From JACKDW01 sp964621785 (GTDB taxonomy: Bacteria > Myxococcota_A > Polyangia > Nannocystales > Nannocystaceae), in assembly GCA_964621785.1 (NCBI GenBank), contig CAZUPD010000001.1, forward strand, positions 1 through 64,000: a stretch of 64,000 nucleotides of DNA, given 5' to 3'. Numbering within the stretch: the first letter of the stretch is position 1; each line of letters begins with the position of its first letter. This document shows positions 56,118 through 64,000 of this stretch, in pieces. The position numbers and the translations under genes are program-made. Below the pieces are notes generated by a model. The model saw only the letters and a list, made by a program, of their open reading frames with translations, did no database searches and was not told where the DNA came from.

Positions 56118-58467
56118 CTAGCCCCACAGCTCGCCGAGCAATTGTACGGTGTCCGCGACTGCGAGGTTTGGTGCCAGCGCTGTATCTGAAATCCCGGAGA
56201 CCACGCGGGTAATATCGTGATCGACGGAACCGTCGCTTCCCCACGTGTCTCCTGTCGGGGCGGTGATATACGCCGAGAAATTGTGGTGCCCACTCCCCGG
56301 GCGCTCGCCGATGACGTGGATCAGTCCGCGACGTGAACCGCCGGCGCCGCGAAATAGGATTTCACCGAGGTGGTACCCCGCCCGGACACGTCCGGACGAG
56401 AGGACCACATGCTCGGGAGCAACCTTATACCCAGCACTTTCGAGGGAGGTCCGCAGCTGCTCGAGATACGGTAACGCGTGATTGTCATCCATGATCGCCC
56501 GTGAGTTGAGCCCATCGGAGACCACGATTTGGACATCGTACTGGCCATTGTGTTGATCGCGGAGGCGTTCGATTTCGGACTGCGAGTTCTCGTCGAGCTG
56601 CTCACCGGAACCCGGGTCACCGATGTAATTGTCGCGGTTTGCCGAGGCAGTTGCGAGCCATAGATTGTTGGGAATCGCGGCCACAAATGTTGGGTCGAGC
56701 TCGGACCAAATACTGACTTTAGCATCCTCGTAGAGCCTTGTGATCTCTTCGGCCAGATTTGGCTCGAGGTCCCAGGGATTGGTTCCGTGGCCTTCTGCGA
56801 GCCACACACCGCGTCCGCGGACTTCGTTCATCAGTCCGGCACCCTCGTCGAGAATCTCCTGATCAGTCCGTTCATCGCCCTTGAGCCGCATATATTGGAG
56901 GTAGATCTGATTGGGTTTGCCGAAGTTGGGCCCGGGATTGCCCTCACTATCGACGACCTGGAGCTGTTGAAAAAATGTCCACATGGCATCATTGACCTTG
57001 TACCCAAACGTGTGGCGAATACGGACGTGATCTTGGTACCCGGTGGTCAGATAGCTGAGCATCGGATCGTTCTTGGTCGGGAGTCCCATCAGGTACGCCG
57101 GGTTGGCCGGCATGATTTGATCGATGCACCAATCGAGGTCTGTGAGGCTGACTTCCATATGCAGTGTGGAGCAGATATCGAGTCCAATGGTCAATCCGTG
57201 GAGTTTGCCCATCACAATATCTTCGAGGCAGCAGCGCACGAGTTGTTCGCGGGTCCGGAAAATCTCGGGGCCGATGAACCCGGCAACATCGTTGAGATGC
57301 ACCCACGGCGCGTTCGGTTGCCCGGCACCGGCTTGAGCCTTGCCGACTTCCTGTTGCAGTACCCGGGCAAACCCGTATTTGCGCGACTCGTGGAGGACCA
57401 TATCAAATCCCCAGTCGTGACCATTGGTCGCGTCGGCACCTTGACCTGTCTCAAAGTACAATCCGTACTTCCCGGTACGGTTGGCCGCATGGTCGAGCAT
57501 ACCTTGGATGCTCACGTCAAAAGTTGCATTTGCACTTTCGGTCCCGCCGAGGCTCTGGAACCACAGTGCGGTCGAACCGGGGTCGTCAGCCTCGACTTNN
57601 NNNNNNNNCTTGGGCCTGCAGATCGATGTGCCCGAGAACGCAGTGGGGAATGATTTCCTGCAACGCAAATGTATCGATAATGTCCTTGAGGGTCGCCTCG
57701 ACCTGAGCGATCGATTCTAATTCACTCGACACGGGATTGTTGCCAAGCACCACATCGCCTACCGCATAGGCCCAGGCATCGAACACCTGCCACCGGATAT
57801 CGTCGGGGTGGTCAGTCGGTGAGTTGGGTTGGACACGTGCGCCCATATAACCCCTGGCACCGATATAGCTGCCCGGCAGGGCATCGAAGATGTTTGCTCC
57901 GACAGCGATAAGATCTTCGTTGCTCATCAATTTGACCACACACCCGATCACGTCACTGGTGAGTCCGCGGCGAATCGCCTTGATTTCATCTTCGCTCGCA
58001 CCCAAGAGGAATTCACGGAGCTCGCCCATGGTCCACGCGGACACCATCGCCGCCTGGTCGCTATCGACTGCACTGACCAGTGTGTACAGCGGATCTTCGA
58101 ACAGCGGGTGGTCGACGATGTCACCGACGGTTGTGTGCTGCAAAAGCAGTCGGGCGTTTTGCCGAGAAGTATCGTCAGCAGCCGCCACCCCGATCAGCGC
58201 GTCCCCCTCTTTGAATTCATTCGCCGCACCAACGATTTGCTGGTACACGGTATGCTCGAAAGCGCCGTGTTTGCGATCGATGTAGGCGAAGATGTCCTCA
58301 CCCTCTTGGATATCGTGGATTTCGGTTCCGTCGATCGGTGTGTCGTCGGTGGTACAACCACCGAGCAGCGGGGCGGCAGTAAACGACAGAGTTAGCGCTG
58401 CGGTGCCACCTGACAGGAGTTGAAGAAAGCTGCGACGTTGGATAGATGTGTGTTTGCTGGAGGGCAT
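56118..58467 (-). CDS. eutBC: Ethanolamine ammonia-lyase EutB-EutC fusion with Tat/lipoprotein signal
   Basis: One gene split by 10 Ns at 57599-57608; the frame changes across the gap, taken as a gap artefact. The first part starts IQRRSFLQLLSGG, a Tat motif, with a lipobox ending LLGGC (Cys38). The EutB part keeps residues of the E. coli active site: RVQPN, NNPV, LYFETGQG and GLDICST (Arg, Gln, Asn, Glu and Asp positions). A EutC-like part follows without a stop: VVSDGLNSRAI, SSGRVRAGYHLGEI, GERPGSGHHNFSAYI. The EutC N-terminal GRAGPR segment is not seen. The family cleaves ethanolamine to acetaldehyde and ammonia with adenosylcobalamin. Export of such an enzyme would be exceptional. Confidence 0.88.
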
Positions 58468-58569
58468 TGGTTCGTCCGTGACTGGGGATCTAAGCGATTG
58501 GCTAGCATGATTCGTTGTACGCGCACAATATTTTTTGCGACATACGTCCTCAAACGGATCTGTCCGGTT

Positions 58570-58610
58570 TGCAGACGGTCTGCACCCTATATAAGGACAG
58601 TGTACCTACA
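58570..58610 (-). promoter_or_regulatory. Putative eutBC promoter with operator palindrome
   Basis: Three signals within 41 bp, upstream of the eutBC start at 58467: a 15-bp palindrome TGCAGACGGTCTGCA (58570-58584), TATATA (58588-58593) as a possible -10, and TGTACCTACA (58601-58610), a copy of the dispersed palindrome. CTGTCC (58560-58565) and GGACAG (58595-58600) flank the first two as an inverted repeat. A repressor dimer at the palindrome would block initiation. Confidence 0.5.
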
Positions 58611-58637
58611 AACAGTGATTTACAGATCACGGGCTTG

Positions 58638-59561
58638 CTAGGCAGTGGAATTTTTCCGCGAGAAGACCCACGCGGCGAGTGCATGGCGGCCGAGGTCGTG
58701 GTCGTAGTCGTGTACTTGGTTCAGCGCGCTGGCGAACTGTTCGAGGTTCGCAAAACGGTCGCCCGGATCTCGGGCGAGGGCCCGTAGCACGACCTCGCTC
58801 AGCTGCTTGGGGACATCGGGCCGGAGCTCGGCGATCGGAGGTGGCCGGTCTCGAACAATCGAGTGGAGCGCCGCGTAGGTGCCGGCCGGGCGTCCCTGTC
58901 GTGGGAATGGAGGATGTCCGACGAGCCATGTCCAGATGCAGGCCCCGAGGCTGAAGCAGTCACTGTACGGAGCTGGACTATCGTCGAGAACCTGCTCTGG
59001 GCTGAGGTAGCGCAGCCAATTGTGTCGGCGAATCGGCCCGGACACCCCCTTGAGCACGCGCGTGGACGCGTCTTCAAAGCCAATGAGTTTGACGTCGCCA
59101 TCGACCGACACAAGGACGTGTTCGGGGCACAGTCGAAAGTGGGGACCGACCAGCGGACGGGCGCCGACGAGGGCATCGATGATGCGTACCGCGAGGTGGC
59201 ACGCAAGCGCGACCGGGAGCTGTGTCCCCTCCGTTTGGGCGTCGATCCCCTCGACGTACTCGCGCAGGAGGTAGTGACAATTGTCTTGTGTTTCGACGGC
59301 GAGGATGCGGACGATACCGGGGTGTCTGAGACTGCACAGGGCAGGGCCCCGGACATCGACAAAGTCACGGGTCCAGTGAATGTTCCACGGCAAAACGCGG
59401 AGTACGACGAGTCGGTAGGTGTTCGACTCGCGCAGGAGGAAGGCATCGTTTGCCAGATGGTCGACAACATCGAGGCCGCGGGCCGTGAGGGCCTCACCCA
59501 TGTCGAAGAGGAGTGCCTCCTTGCGTCTTGCCCGCATATGGGCTTTGCTATCGGTGCTCAT
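58638..59561 (-). CDS. Ser/Thr kinase-fold pseudokinase
   Basis: 307 residues, no membrane helix. The kinase fold is readable but every catalytic element is changed: the VAIK Lys is Arg (VVLRVL), HRDLKPEN is HFRLCPEH (Asp to Arg, Lys to Cys, Asn to His), and DFG is GFE. Structural landmarks remain: LRYLSPEQV, SDCFSLGACIWTWLVGHPPF and the C-lobe Arg in DPGDRFANL. It should not phosphorylate; it may bind and regulate another protein, or be an allosteric partner. It is 170 bp upstream of the eutBC start on the same strand, so a link to it is possible. A double palindrome lies upstream. Confidence 0.85.
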   Translation of the reverse strand: MSTDSKAHMRARRKEALLFDMGEALTARGLDVVDHLANDAFLLRESNTYRLVVLRVLPWNIHWTRDFVDVRGPALCSLRHPGIVRILAVETQDNCHYLLREYVEGIDAQTEGTQLPVALACHLAVRIIDALVGARPLVGPHFRLCPEHVLVSVDGDVKLIGFEDASTRVLKGVSGPIRRHNWLRYLSPEQVLDDSPAPYSDCFSLGACIWTWLVGHPPFPRQGRPAGTYAALHSIVRDRPPPIAELRPDVPKQLSEVVLRALARDPGDRFANLEQFASALNQVHDYDHDLGRHALAAWVFSRKNSTA

Positions 59562-59883
59562 CGTATGTTCGCGTCCAGTTCTCGGGTCATGTCACATGTT
59601 GATCAACATGTATCAGCAATTATGATACACCGTCCGTGGATCGACACACTCGAACGCGAGATCGAGCGCCACCGATGTTGTCCCCGAGCAAGTACGAAGG
59701 TTCGATGCATGGGAGCATGCTAGCAAGCTACCGGCGAATTGTCGTTGCGCGTGTTGGTGCGACAGGTCTCATTCGACATGTTGGGGATGGGCCCGTAGGT
59801 CGAGGGAGCCCAGGGAAACGTTTTACGGACGCCGTCAGCATCGCGGGTTGTCCAACGCGGCCGGGGCCGCTACCCTGTTACGC
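59562..59883. promoter_or_regulatory. Divergent intergenic region with two operator-like palindromes
   Basis: 322 bp. ACATGTTGATCAACATGT (59594-59611) is a perfect 18-bp palindrome. TGTATCA (59609-59615) and TGATACA (59623-59629) form a second inverted repeat that shares its left end. Both lie 33-68 bp upstream of the pseudokinase start at 59561 on the minus strand and probably control it. A GGTCATGTC box (59585-59593) next to them matches part of the shared CATG element. No gene seen in the rest. Confidence 0.6.
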
Positions 59884-60657
59884 GTGAGGACATCAATTTT
59901 ATCTACAAGTATTTTACTCACCGCGATCCTGTCGGTTGGGTGCCCAGACAACTCTGGGCAAACGACAACCGAAGGTACACAAACCGCGGGTCCGACGACG
60001 AGCGGCACGACTGCACAGCCGACGGGTTCGGAGGCAACAACACAGCCGACGACAGGCGGAGATTCGACCGGGGAGAGCTCCGAGAGCACCGGTGTCGTAA
60101 CGACACAGGCAGACACCACCGAGGGAGAGAGCGACGATTCTTCCGAGACGACAACCGAGGCCGAAACCGACAGTGAGACAACCGGTGACCCGATCGAGCC
60201 CGGTCCGGGGCAGTGCCGCGACGATGCGGACTGCACCAATACCAGCGAGATTTGTTGGGAGGCCACGCCCGATTGTCAGGCCTGTAACCAGGCAAAAGTT
60301 TTATGTACAAACGACGAACAGTGCGACGCCATGAATCCGGGGTGGAAGTGCCAGCCGACCGAGACCTCGTGTGTTTGCGGGCACTACCAAATTGGCCGGG
60401 AATGCGGGCCTCCCTGTGCCACGAGCGACGACTGTGCGGGTTCGATCGAGTGTCTCGACGGCACATGCACGATCTTGTGTGGATGCATCGATGATGCCTC
60501 CTGCAGTCCCGGTGAGGTCTGTATCGATTCCGACTTTGATTGCGGCCAGTGTACGCCCGGCTTTTGTATGGTCGATGGCGACTGCCCTGAGGACGAGGTC
60601 TGTGTGAACCATTTTTGTCGCTCAGAATTTGGGTCGTGCATCGTACCAAACGAGTAG
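59884..60657 (+). CDS. Cys-rich lipoprotein with Thr/Ser/Glu stalk
   Basis: 257 residues from the GTG at 59884. Signal LTAILSVGC. A Thr/Gly/Ser/Glu-rich stalk runs to about residue 115. The C-terminal part has about 23 Cys in a pattern of short CxxDxxC modules (CRDDADCTNTSEIC, CATSDDCAGSIEC, CIDDASCSPGEVC, CMVDGDCPEDEVC), like small disulfide-knotted extracellular modules. Function unknown; surface-exposed lipoprotein. Confidence 0.7.
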   Translation: MRTSILSTSILLTAILSVGCPDNSGQTTTEGTQTAGPTTSGTTAQPTGSEATTQPTTGGDSTGESSESTGVVTTQADTTEGESDDSSETTTEAETDSETTGDPIEPGPGQCRDDADCTNTSEICWEATPDCQACNQAKVLCTNDEQCDAMNPGWKCQPTETSCVCGHYQIGRECGPPCATSDDCAGSIECLDGTCTILCGCIDDASCSPGEVCIDSDFDCGQCTPGFCMVDGDCPEDEVCVNHFCRSEFGSCIVPNE

Positions 60658-60677
60658 CGGCGGCTGGCGACCGGGGG

Positions 60678-60708
60678 GACGAGCCGGGACGTCACGCCCC
60701 GGCTCGTC
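60678..60708. terminator. Bidirectional terminator between convergent lipoprotein genes
   Basis: GACGAGCCGGG (60678-60688) pairs with CCCGGCTCGTC (60698-60708) around ACGTCACGC. It lies 20 nt after the stop at 60657 and 6 nt from the stop of the minus-strand gene at 60715. Confidence 0.75.
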
Positions 60709-60714
60709 GCTCAA

Positions 60715-62310
60715 CTACTGGTACTTGAAGTAAAGCCCGCCGGGTTCACCACAAATCACGTTGCCTAGGACCTGGTCGGAGTCGTCACTGAGGTCCATTC
60801 CGCCATTGGTACTGCAGTAACTGACGTAGTTCATCGACACCACGTGGTTTTGTTGACTCCCGCCGCCGTTGCCAAACCACAGCCCACCGTAGCGGGAAAA
60901 CTGTGAGGGCAGCATGGTGAACCGCGGCGTGTAGTTATCAGACGAGCCTCCGACTTGGAGATTGCTGTCGAGGTTTTGCCCGCAGTAGTGCGTGCCGCCG
61001 CAGGTGCTCGAAGTCGTCAGCAGGCGGTCGAGGGTGATGACATCGAGAAGGGCGTTGCTCCCCGGTGGATTGAGCCCGGTCATACGCAGCCAGTACACGC
61101 CGTCGTTGGTCGCAAATAGGAGGTCGGGTGCCGCGTCTTGGACCAATTGCTCGTTGTAGATCGTACCCGAGCAGTTCATGTCGAGGGATGTGCACAGGTT
61201 GTCGGCAAACAGTGCATCTGCATCGGAATGGCGGACCGAAATCAACTGCCAGCCGCCACCGTCGATTTCCATTTCGCAGTACACCGGGTAGCCATCGACA
61301 CCGCCAATTCCATCTGGATCGATTGTATAGACACCCGTTTCGAGAGCGTCGTCGAATGCCTTGAGCTCGACGCAACTCGCCGGGGCAGCGCAGCTCGCCA
61401 AGCATCCGTCACTGCTGTCCGTGTTGGCATCATCACACACCTCCTCTCCGTTTTGTTCCCCATCGCCACAGTACGGGCCGAGTGCGAGGCAGTCCTCGGC
61501 ACACCCGTTGTAGCTGTTGTCGTTGACACCATCGTCACAGACTTCGACGCCCTCGTAGATCACCGCATCGCCACAGCTTGCGGCGGTACAACTTGCGAGG
61601 CATGCGTCCGTGTCGAGATCGTTGCCGTCATCGCAGGTTTCGACACCCTCTTGGACAAAACCGTCACCGCAGGATGCAGCTACACAGGTGTCGAGACAGT
61701 CGTCGGTGTTGTCGGCGTTGGCGTCGTCGCAAGATTCTCCTTCTTGAACGATCCCGTCGCCACAGGTTGCGAGGACGCAGTTGTTGGTACAGTCATCGCC
61801 GTCGTCATCATTGCCGTCGTCACAGGACTCGGGTCCGTTCACTTCGCCATCGCCGCAGTACTCCGCGAGCGACATGCAGTCGACGCTGCAGCCTCCGTAG
61901 GCACCGTCATTGATCCCGTCATCACAGGCTTCCCCAGGATCGACTTCGCCGTTCCCACACAGCTCGCCCTCCGTATCGGAGTCTGAATCTGAATCTGAAT
62001 CTGAATCGGAGTCCGAATCGGAGGTTGATTCTGAATCCGAGTCGGAATCCGAGTCGGTTGTGGCGTCCGTCGGACCCGCCGTGTCCGAGTCGCTGCCACT
62101 CGGGTCCGTCATTGAGGTTGTCGTGGGAGGATCGCCGGTCGAGGTTGTGGGATCCGAGTCGGACGTTGTCGATGTTGTATCAGCATCTGTCTCCGTCGAA
62201 GTCGCCTCGTCGCCGCCGCCACAGCCGACAGCGAGTGCGAGGCAAACGGACGCAGTGACGCGAGTGGCCATGGAAAATCGAGAAGATTGCCTAAGGAAAT
62301 GTTGTTTCAT
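60715..62310 (-). CDS. DUF4215-repeat lipoprotein with fibrinogen-like C-terminal domain
   Basis: 531 residues from the ATG at 62310 (GAGGACGAC ribosome binding site). Signal VCLALAVGC. A spacer rich in Ser, Asp and Thr with an SDSDSDSD run is encoded by GATTCA/GACTCG-type hexamers. Six Cys-rich modules of the pattern CGDGxxxxGExCDDGN (DUF4215) follow, then a fibrinogen-like start (GVYTIDPDGIGGVDGYPVYCEM, EIDGGGWQLISVR) and GLYFKYQ at the end. Surface adhesin or ligand-binding lipoprotein, same architecture as the protein at 36151. Two TGYANNTRCA copies (61213, 61675). Shared upstream element at 62361-62378. Confidence 0.85.
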   Translation of the reverse strand: MKQHFLRQSSRFSMATRVTASVCLALAVGCGGGDEATSTETDADTTSTTSDSDPTTSTGDPPTTTSMTDPSGSDSDTAGPTDATTDSDSDSDSESTSDSDSDSDSDSDSDSDTEGELCGNGEVDPGEACDDGINDGAYGGCSVDCMSLAEYCGDGEVNGPESCDDGNDDDGDDCTNNCVLATCGDGIVQEGESCDDANADNTDDCLDTCVAASCGDGFVQEGVETCDDGNDLDTDACLASCTAASCGDAVIYEGVEVCDDGVNDNSYNGCAEDCLALGPYCGDGEQNGEEVCDDANTDSSDGCLASCAAPASCVELKAFDDALETGVYTIDPDGIGGVDGYPVYCEMEIDGGGWQLISVRHSDADALFADNLCTSLDMNCSGTIYNEQLVQDAAPDLLFATNDGVYWLRMTGLNPPGSNALLDVITLDRLLTTSSTCGGTHYCGQNLDSNLQVGGSSDNYTPRFTMLPSQFSRYGGLWFGNGGGSQQNHVVSMNYVSYCSTNGGMDLSDDSDQVLGNVICGEPGGLYFKYQ

Positions 62311-62360
62311 GTCGTCCTCTGCCGTTGAAGAATCTCGAGGCCTGGCGGTCTCTTTTTGTA

Positions 62361-62378
62361 CATGTCTTTTAGGTCATG
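62361..62378 (-). promoter_or_regulatory. Upstream element shared with two other lipoprotein genes (copy b)
   Basis: On the minus strand CATGACCTAAAAGACATG, followed by TACAAAAAGAG. It ends 50 nt before the ATG at 62310. 15 of 18 positions match the copy at 52272-52289 and 13 of 18 the copy at 36078-36095. Confidence 0.5.
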
Positions 62379-62605
62379 TTTTGACTGGCGTAAATGGTGC
62401 GACATCCCCTACCCAATGTCACCGATGTCCAGATGTGTGTTCAAAATATTGATGATGCAATCAAATGGCCACCTTCCTGTGACGGCTCGTCGGCCGACGG
62501 CGAGGTCTGCATCCGTTGTGTACGAGCGACACAGCGCCTCCGTGCGCGACAGAGCCTCTGGATTTGGCGTTCGTACTGACGACAACGGCGTTTGCATTGT
62601 CCATA

Positions 62606-63952
62606 ATGGGCCCGATGCGAGCCCCCGGACCTCATCTTTTCCAGTTCGCCCGCGGTGTACGTCGCCACGGTTTTCTCGACTACATCGGGGAGCTGTGGCG
62701 CCAGCACGGGGACTTTTTCCAAGTGCGTCTGGGCTGGCGCACGCTGAACTTCGCCATGCATCCGGACGCTGTGGAGCATGTACAAATCAGTCACAAGAAG
62801 GGGTACGCCAAGCTCCACAGTTATGAGCCCCTGCGCAAATATCTGATCGGCAACGGCATCGTCGCCAGTCGCGGTGAGCTGTGGCGACGACAGCGAAAGT
62901 TGATGGCGCCATTTTACACACCTAAGGGGATTGCGTCCTACGCTGGCATGATGATCCAAGAGGGCGAACGGTTTGCGCAACGCTGGGCGGAGCTTGCTGG
63001 GAGCGGTCGGGAGGTCGACATTGCCGAGGAGATGACCGTGGTGACAGCTAGCGTCATCCTCAAGGCGATGTTTAGTTCGGAAACCATCGAGTCGATCAAC
63101 CAGATGAAGGATGCGGTTGAGACGTTGCTCGACTACATCAACGTGCGTTTGGTACGTCCGCAGTTTCCCGCGTGGGTGCCGACCGCACGCAACCGCAAGT
63201 ACAGGGCCACCCGCAACATGGTGCATGGCTCCATCACCTCGCTCATCGAACACCGGCGCAGCCTCCCGGAATCGCAATGGCCCGACGACCTGCTGTCGCG
63301 GATGATGAAAGCGCGTGACGAGGACACCGGCGAGCCGATGTCGGAAGTGCTGTTGCGCGACGAGTCTCTCACAACGTTTTTTGCCGGCTATGAGACGACG
63401 GCGCGGACCATGACGTTCGCGTGGTTTGCGTTGGCGACCAATCCACTGGTCGCCTCGCGTCTCGGCGAGGAACTCGATCGCGTACTCGGTGGTCAGGCAC
63501 CGACGGTCGAATCGCTACGGAAGTTGCCGTACACACTCCAAGTTGTCAAAGAAGTCCTACGACTGTATCCCGCGGCTCCCTTTTACATCCGCGACGCTGT
63601 GGTCGCCGATCGGTTCGGGGACTTCGACATACCGGCCGGTGCCTCGATCATGCTCTCGCCCTACTATACGCACCGACACCCGGCGTTTTGGACCAACCCC
63701 GAGGTGTTTGACCCGGACCGCTGGACGCCGGAACGCGAGGCTGCGCGCCATCGGTATGCCTACCACCCATTCGCGGCAGGGCAACGTACATGTATCGGCA
63801 ATAACTTTTCCCTGCTCGAGACACATCTCCTGCTCGCCTCGCTGGCGCAGCGTTTTTCGCCAAGGTTGCGGGACGGCTACACGCCCCGGTGGGAGATGCG
63901 GGGGACGCTGACCTTGGCCGACGGGTTGCCGATGGTCGTCTGTCGACGTTGA
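62606..63952 (+). CDS. Cytochrome P450
   Basis: 448 residues from the ATG at 62606; upstream codons are non-family. MGPMRAPGPHLFQFARGVRRHGFLDYI is a P450 start; the I-helix reads FFAGYETTARTM (AGxET oxygen-activation motif), the ExxR motif is KEVLR, the PERF-like segment is FDPDRW, and the heme loop is FAAGQRTCIGN with the axial Cys. It is a monooxygenase of the CYP102/CYP110-like bacterial type that needs a separate reductase. No partner redox gene is in the window. The substrate is unknown. Confidence 0.93.
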   Translation: MGPMRAPGPHLFQFARGVRRHGFLDYIGELWRQHGDFFQVRLGWRTLNFAMHPDAVEHVQISHKKGYAKLHSYEPLRKYLIGNGIVASRGELWRRQRKLMAPFYTPKGIASYAGMMIQEGERFAQRWAELAGSGREVDIAEEMTVVTASVILKAMFSSETIESINQMKDAVETLLDYINVRLVRPQFPAWVPTARNRKYRATRNMVHGSITSLIEHRRSLPESQWPDDLLSRMMKARDEDTGEPMSEVLLRDESLTTFFAGYETTARTMTFAWFALATNPLVASRLGEELDRVLGGQAPTVESLRKLPYTLQVVKEVLRLYPAAPFYIRDAVVADRFGDFDIPAGASIMLSPYYTHRHPAFWTNPEVFDPDRWTPEREAARHRYAYHPFAAGQRTCIGNNFSLLETHLLLASLAQRFSPRLRDGYTPRWEMRGTLTLADGLPMVVCRR

Positions 63953-64000
63953 GTACGATCGACGTGTGGTGCTACAACCATGCGCATGCCCGCACAGCCG

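Noticed and set aside
57586..57668. Apparent frameshift splitting the ethanolamine ammonia-lyase gene
   Set aside because: The break coincides exactly with a 10-N gap and the protein similarity continues on both sides, so I treat it as an assembly artefact.
59586..59593. GGTCATGTC upstream of the pseudokinase as a fourth copy of the shared CATG element
   Set aside because: Only half the element matches and the spacing to the next CATG differs from the three accepted copies.
61977..62030. GATTCA/GAATCT hexamer run considered as a CRISPR or microsatellite locus
   Set aside because: It is in frame and encodes the SDSDSD stalk of a lipoprotein; no spacer-repeat structure.

Overview
This 64 kb window looks like a chromosomal segment of a myxobacterium. 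It is GC-rich (roughly 60-65 percent by eye). It carries two proteins with MYXO-CTERM-type tails (a Gly-Cys-Gly-Cys-Arg motif, a hydrophobic stretch, then a run of Arg), eukaryote-like Ser/Thr kinase genes, many lipoproteins with long Asp/Ser/Thr-rich linkers, DUF4215-type Cys-rich repeats, fibrinogen-like domains, an FG-GAP protein and a heme-copper monooxygenase. A marine Nannocystis-type lineage (Plesiocystis/Enhygromyxa) is my guess, not something the sequence proves. I see no rRNA, tRNA, CRISPR array, prophage or insertion sequence. Two runs of N (100 at 23302-23401, 10 at 57599-57608) show a draft assembly, and each interrupts a real gene.

Layout. 1-4.0 kb: VOC protein fragment, small membrane protein, two coupled lipoproteins, acyl-CoA synthetase. 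4.3-12.4 kb: His/Lys-rich Spy-like lipoprotein, a 1,109-residue protein of unknown function, inositol-phosphatase-type enzyme, DUF6438 lipoprotein, histidine phosphatase, methyltransferase. 12.4-24 kb: GH25 lysozyme, cytochrome-copper monooxygenase, response regulator/sensor kinase pair, FMN reductase, thioesterase, a three-part GMC dehydrogenase, Ser/Thr kinase. 24-36 kb: SLC12-type transporter, FG-GAP lipoprotein, exported methyltransferase-like lipoprotein, S9 peptidase, UvrD-type helicase. 36-50 kb: fibrinogen-like lipoprotein, GST, pectinacetylesterase-like protein, fatty acid hydroxylase, Lon, a nucleotidyltransferase-like membrane protein, a degenerate hybrid kinase, SCP2-like protein, ABC exporter. 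50-64 kb: TPR-type lipoprotein, pentaheme cytochrome, esterase, an exported EutB-EutC fusion, a pseudokinase, two Cys-rich lipoproteins and a cytochrome P450.

The most unusual signal is not a gene. A strict palindrome, TGYA-NN-TRCA, occurs at least 38 times by hand count, where base composition predicts about 2. It lies in genes on both strands, between genes, inside a terminator stem and next to promoters. Within genes it is spelled with A/T-rich codons that are otherwise unusual here. It behaves like a genome-wide highly iterated palindrome or the site of a nucleoid/regulatory protein. Second, an ethanolamine ammonia-lyase with both subunits fused carries a Tat/lipoprotein signal, so a normally cytoplasmic B12 enzyme is predicted outside the cytoplasm. 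Third, three lipoprotein genes share an 18-bp upstream element, CATGAYYTAAWAGACATG-like.

Many genes here serve the cell envelope: exported redox enzymes (GMC dehydrogenase with cytochrome c, heme-copper monooxygenase, pentaheme cytochrome), hydrolases (lysozyme, S9 peptidase, two esterases) and adhesion-like lipoproteins. This fits a predatory or surface-active bacterium.
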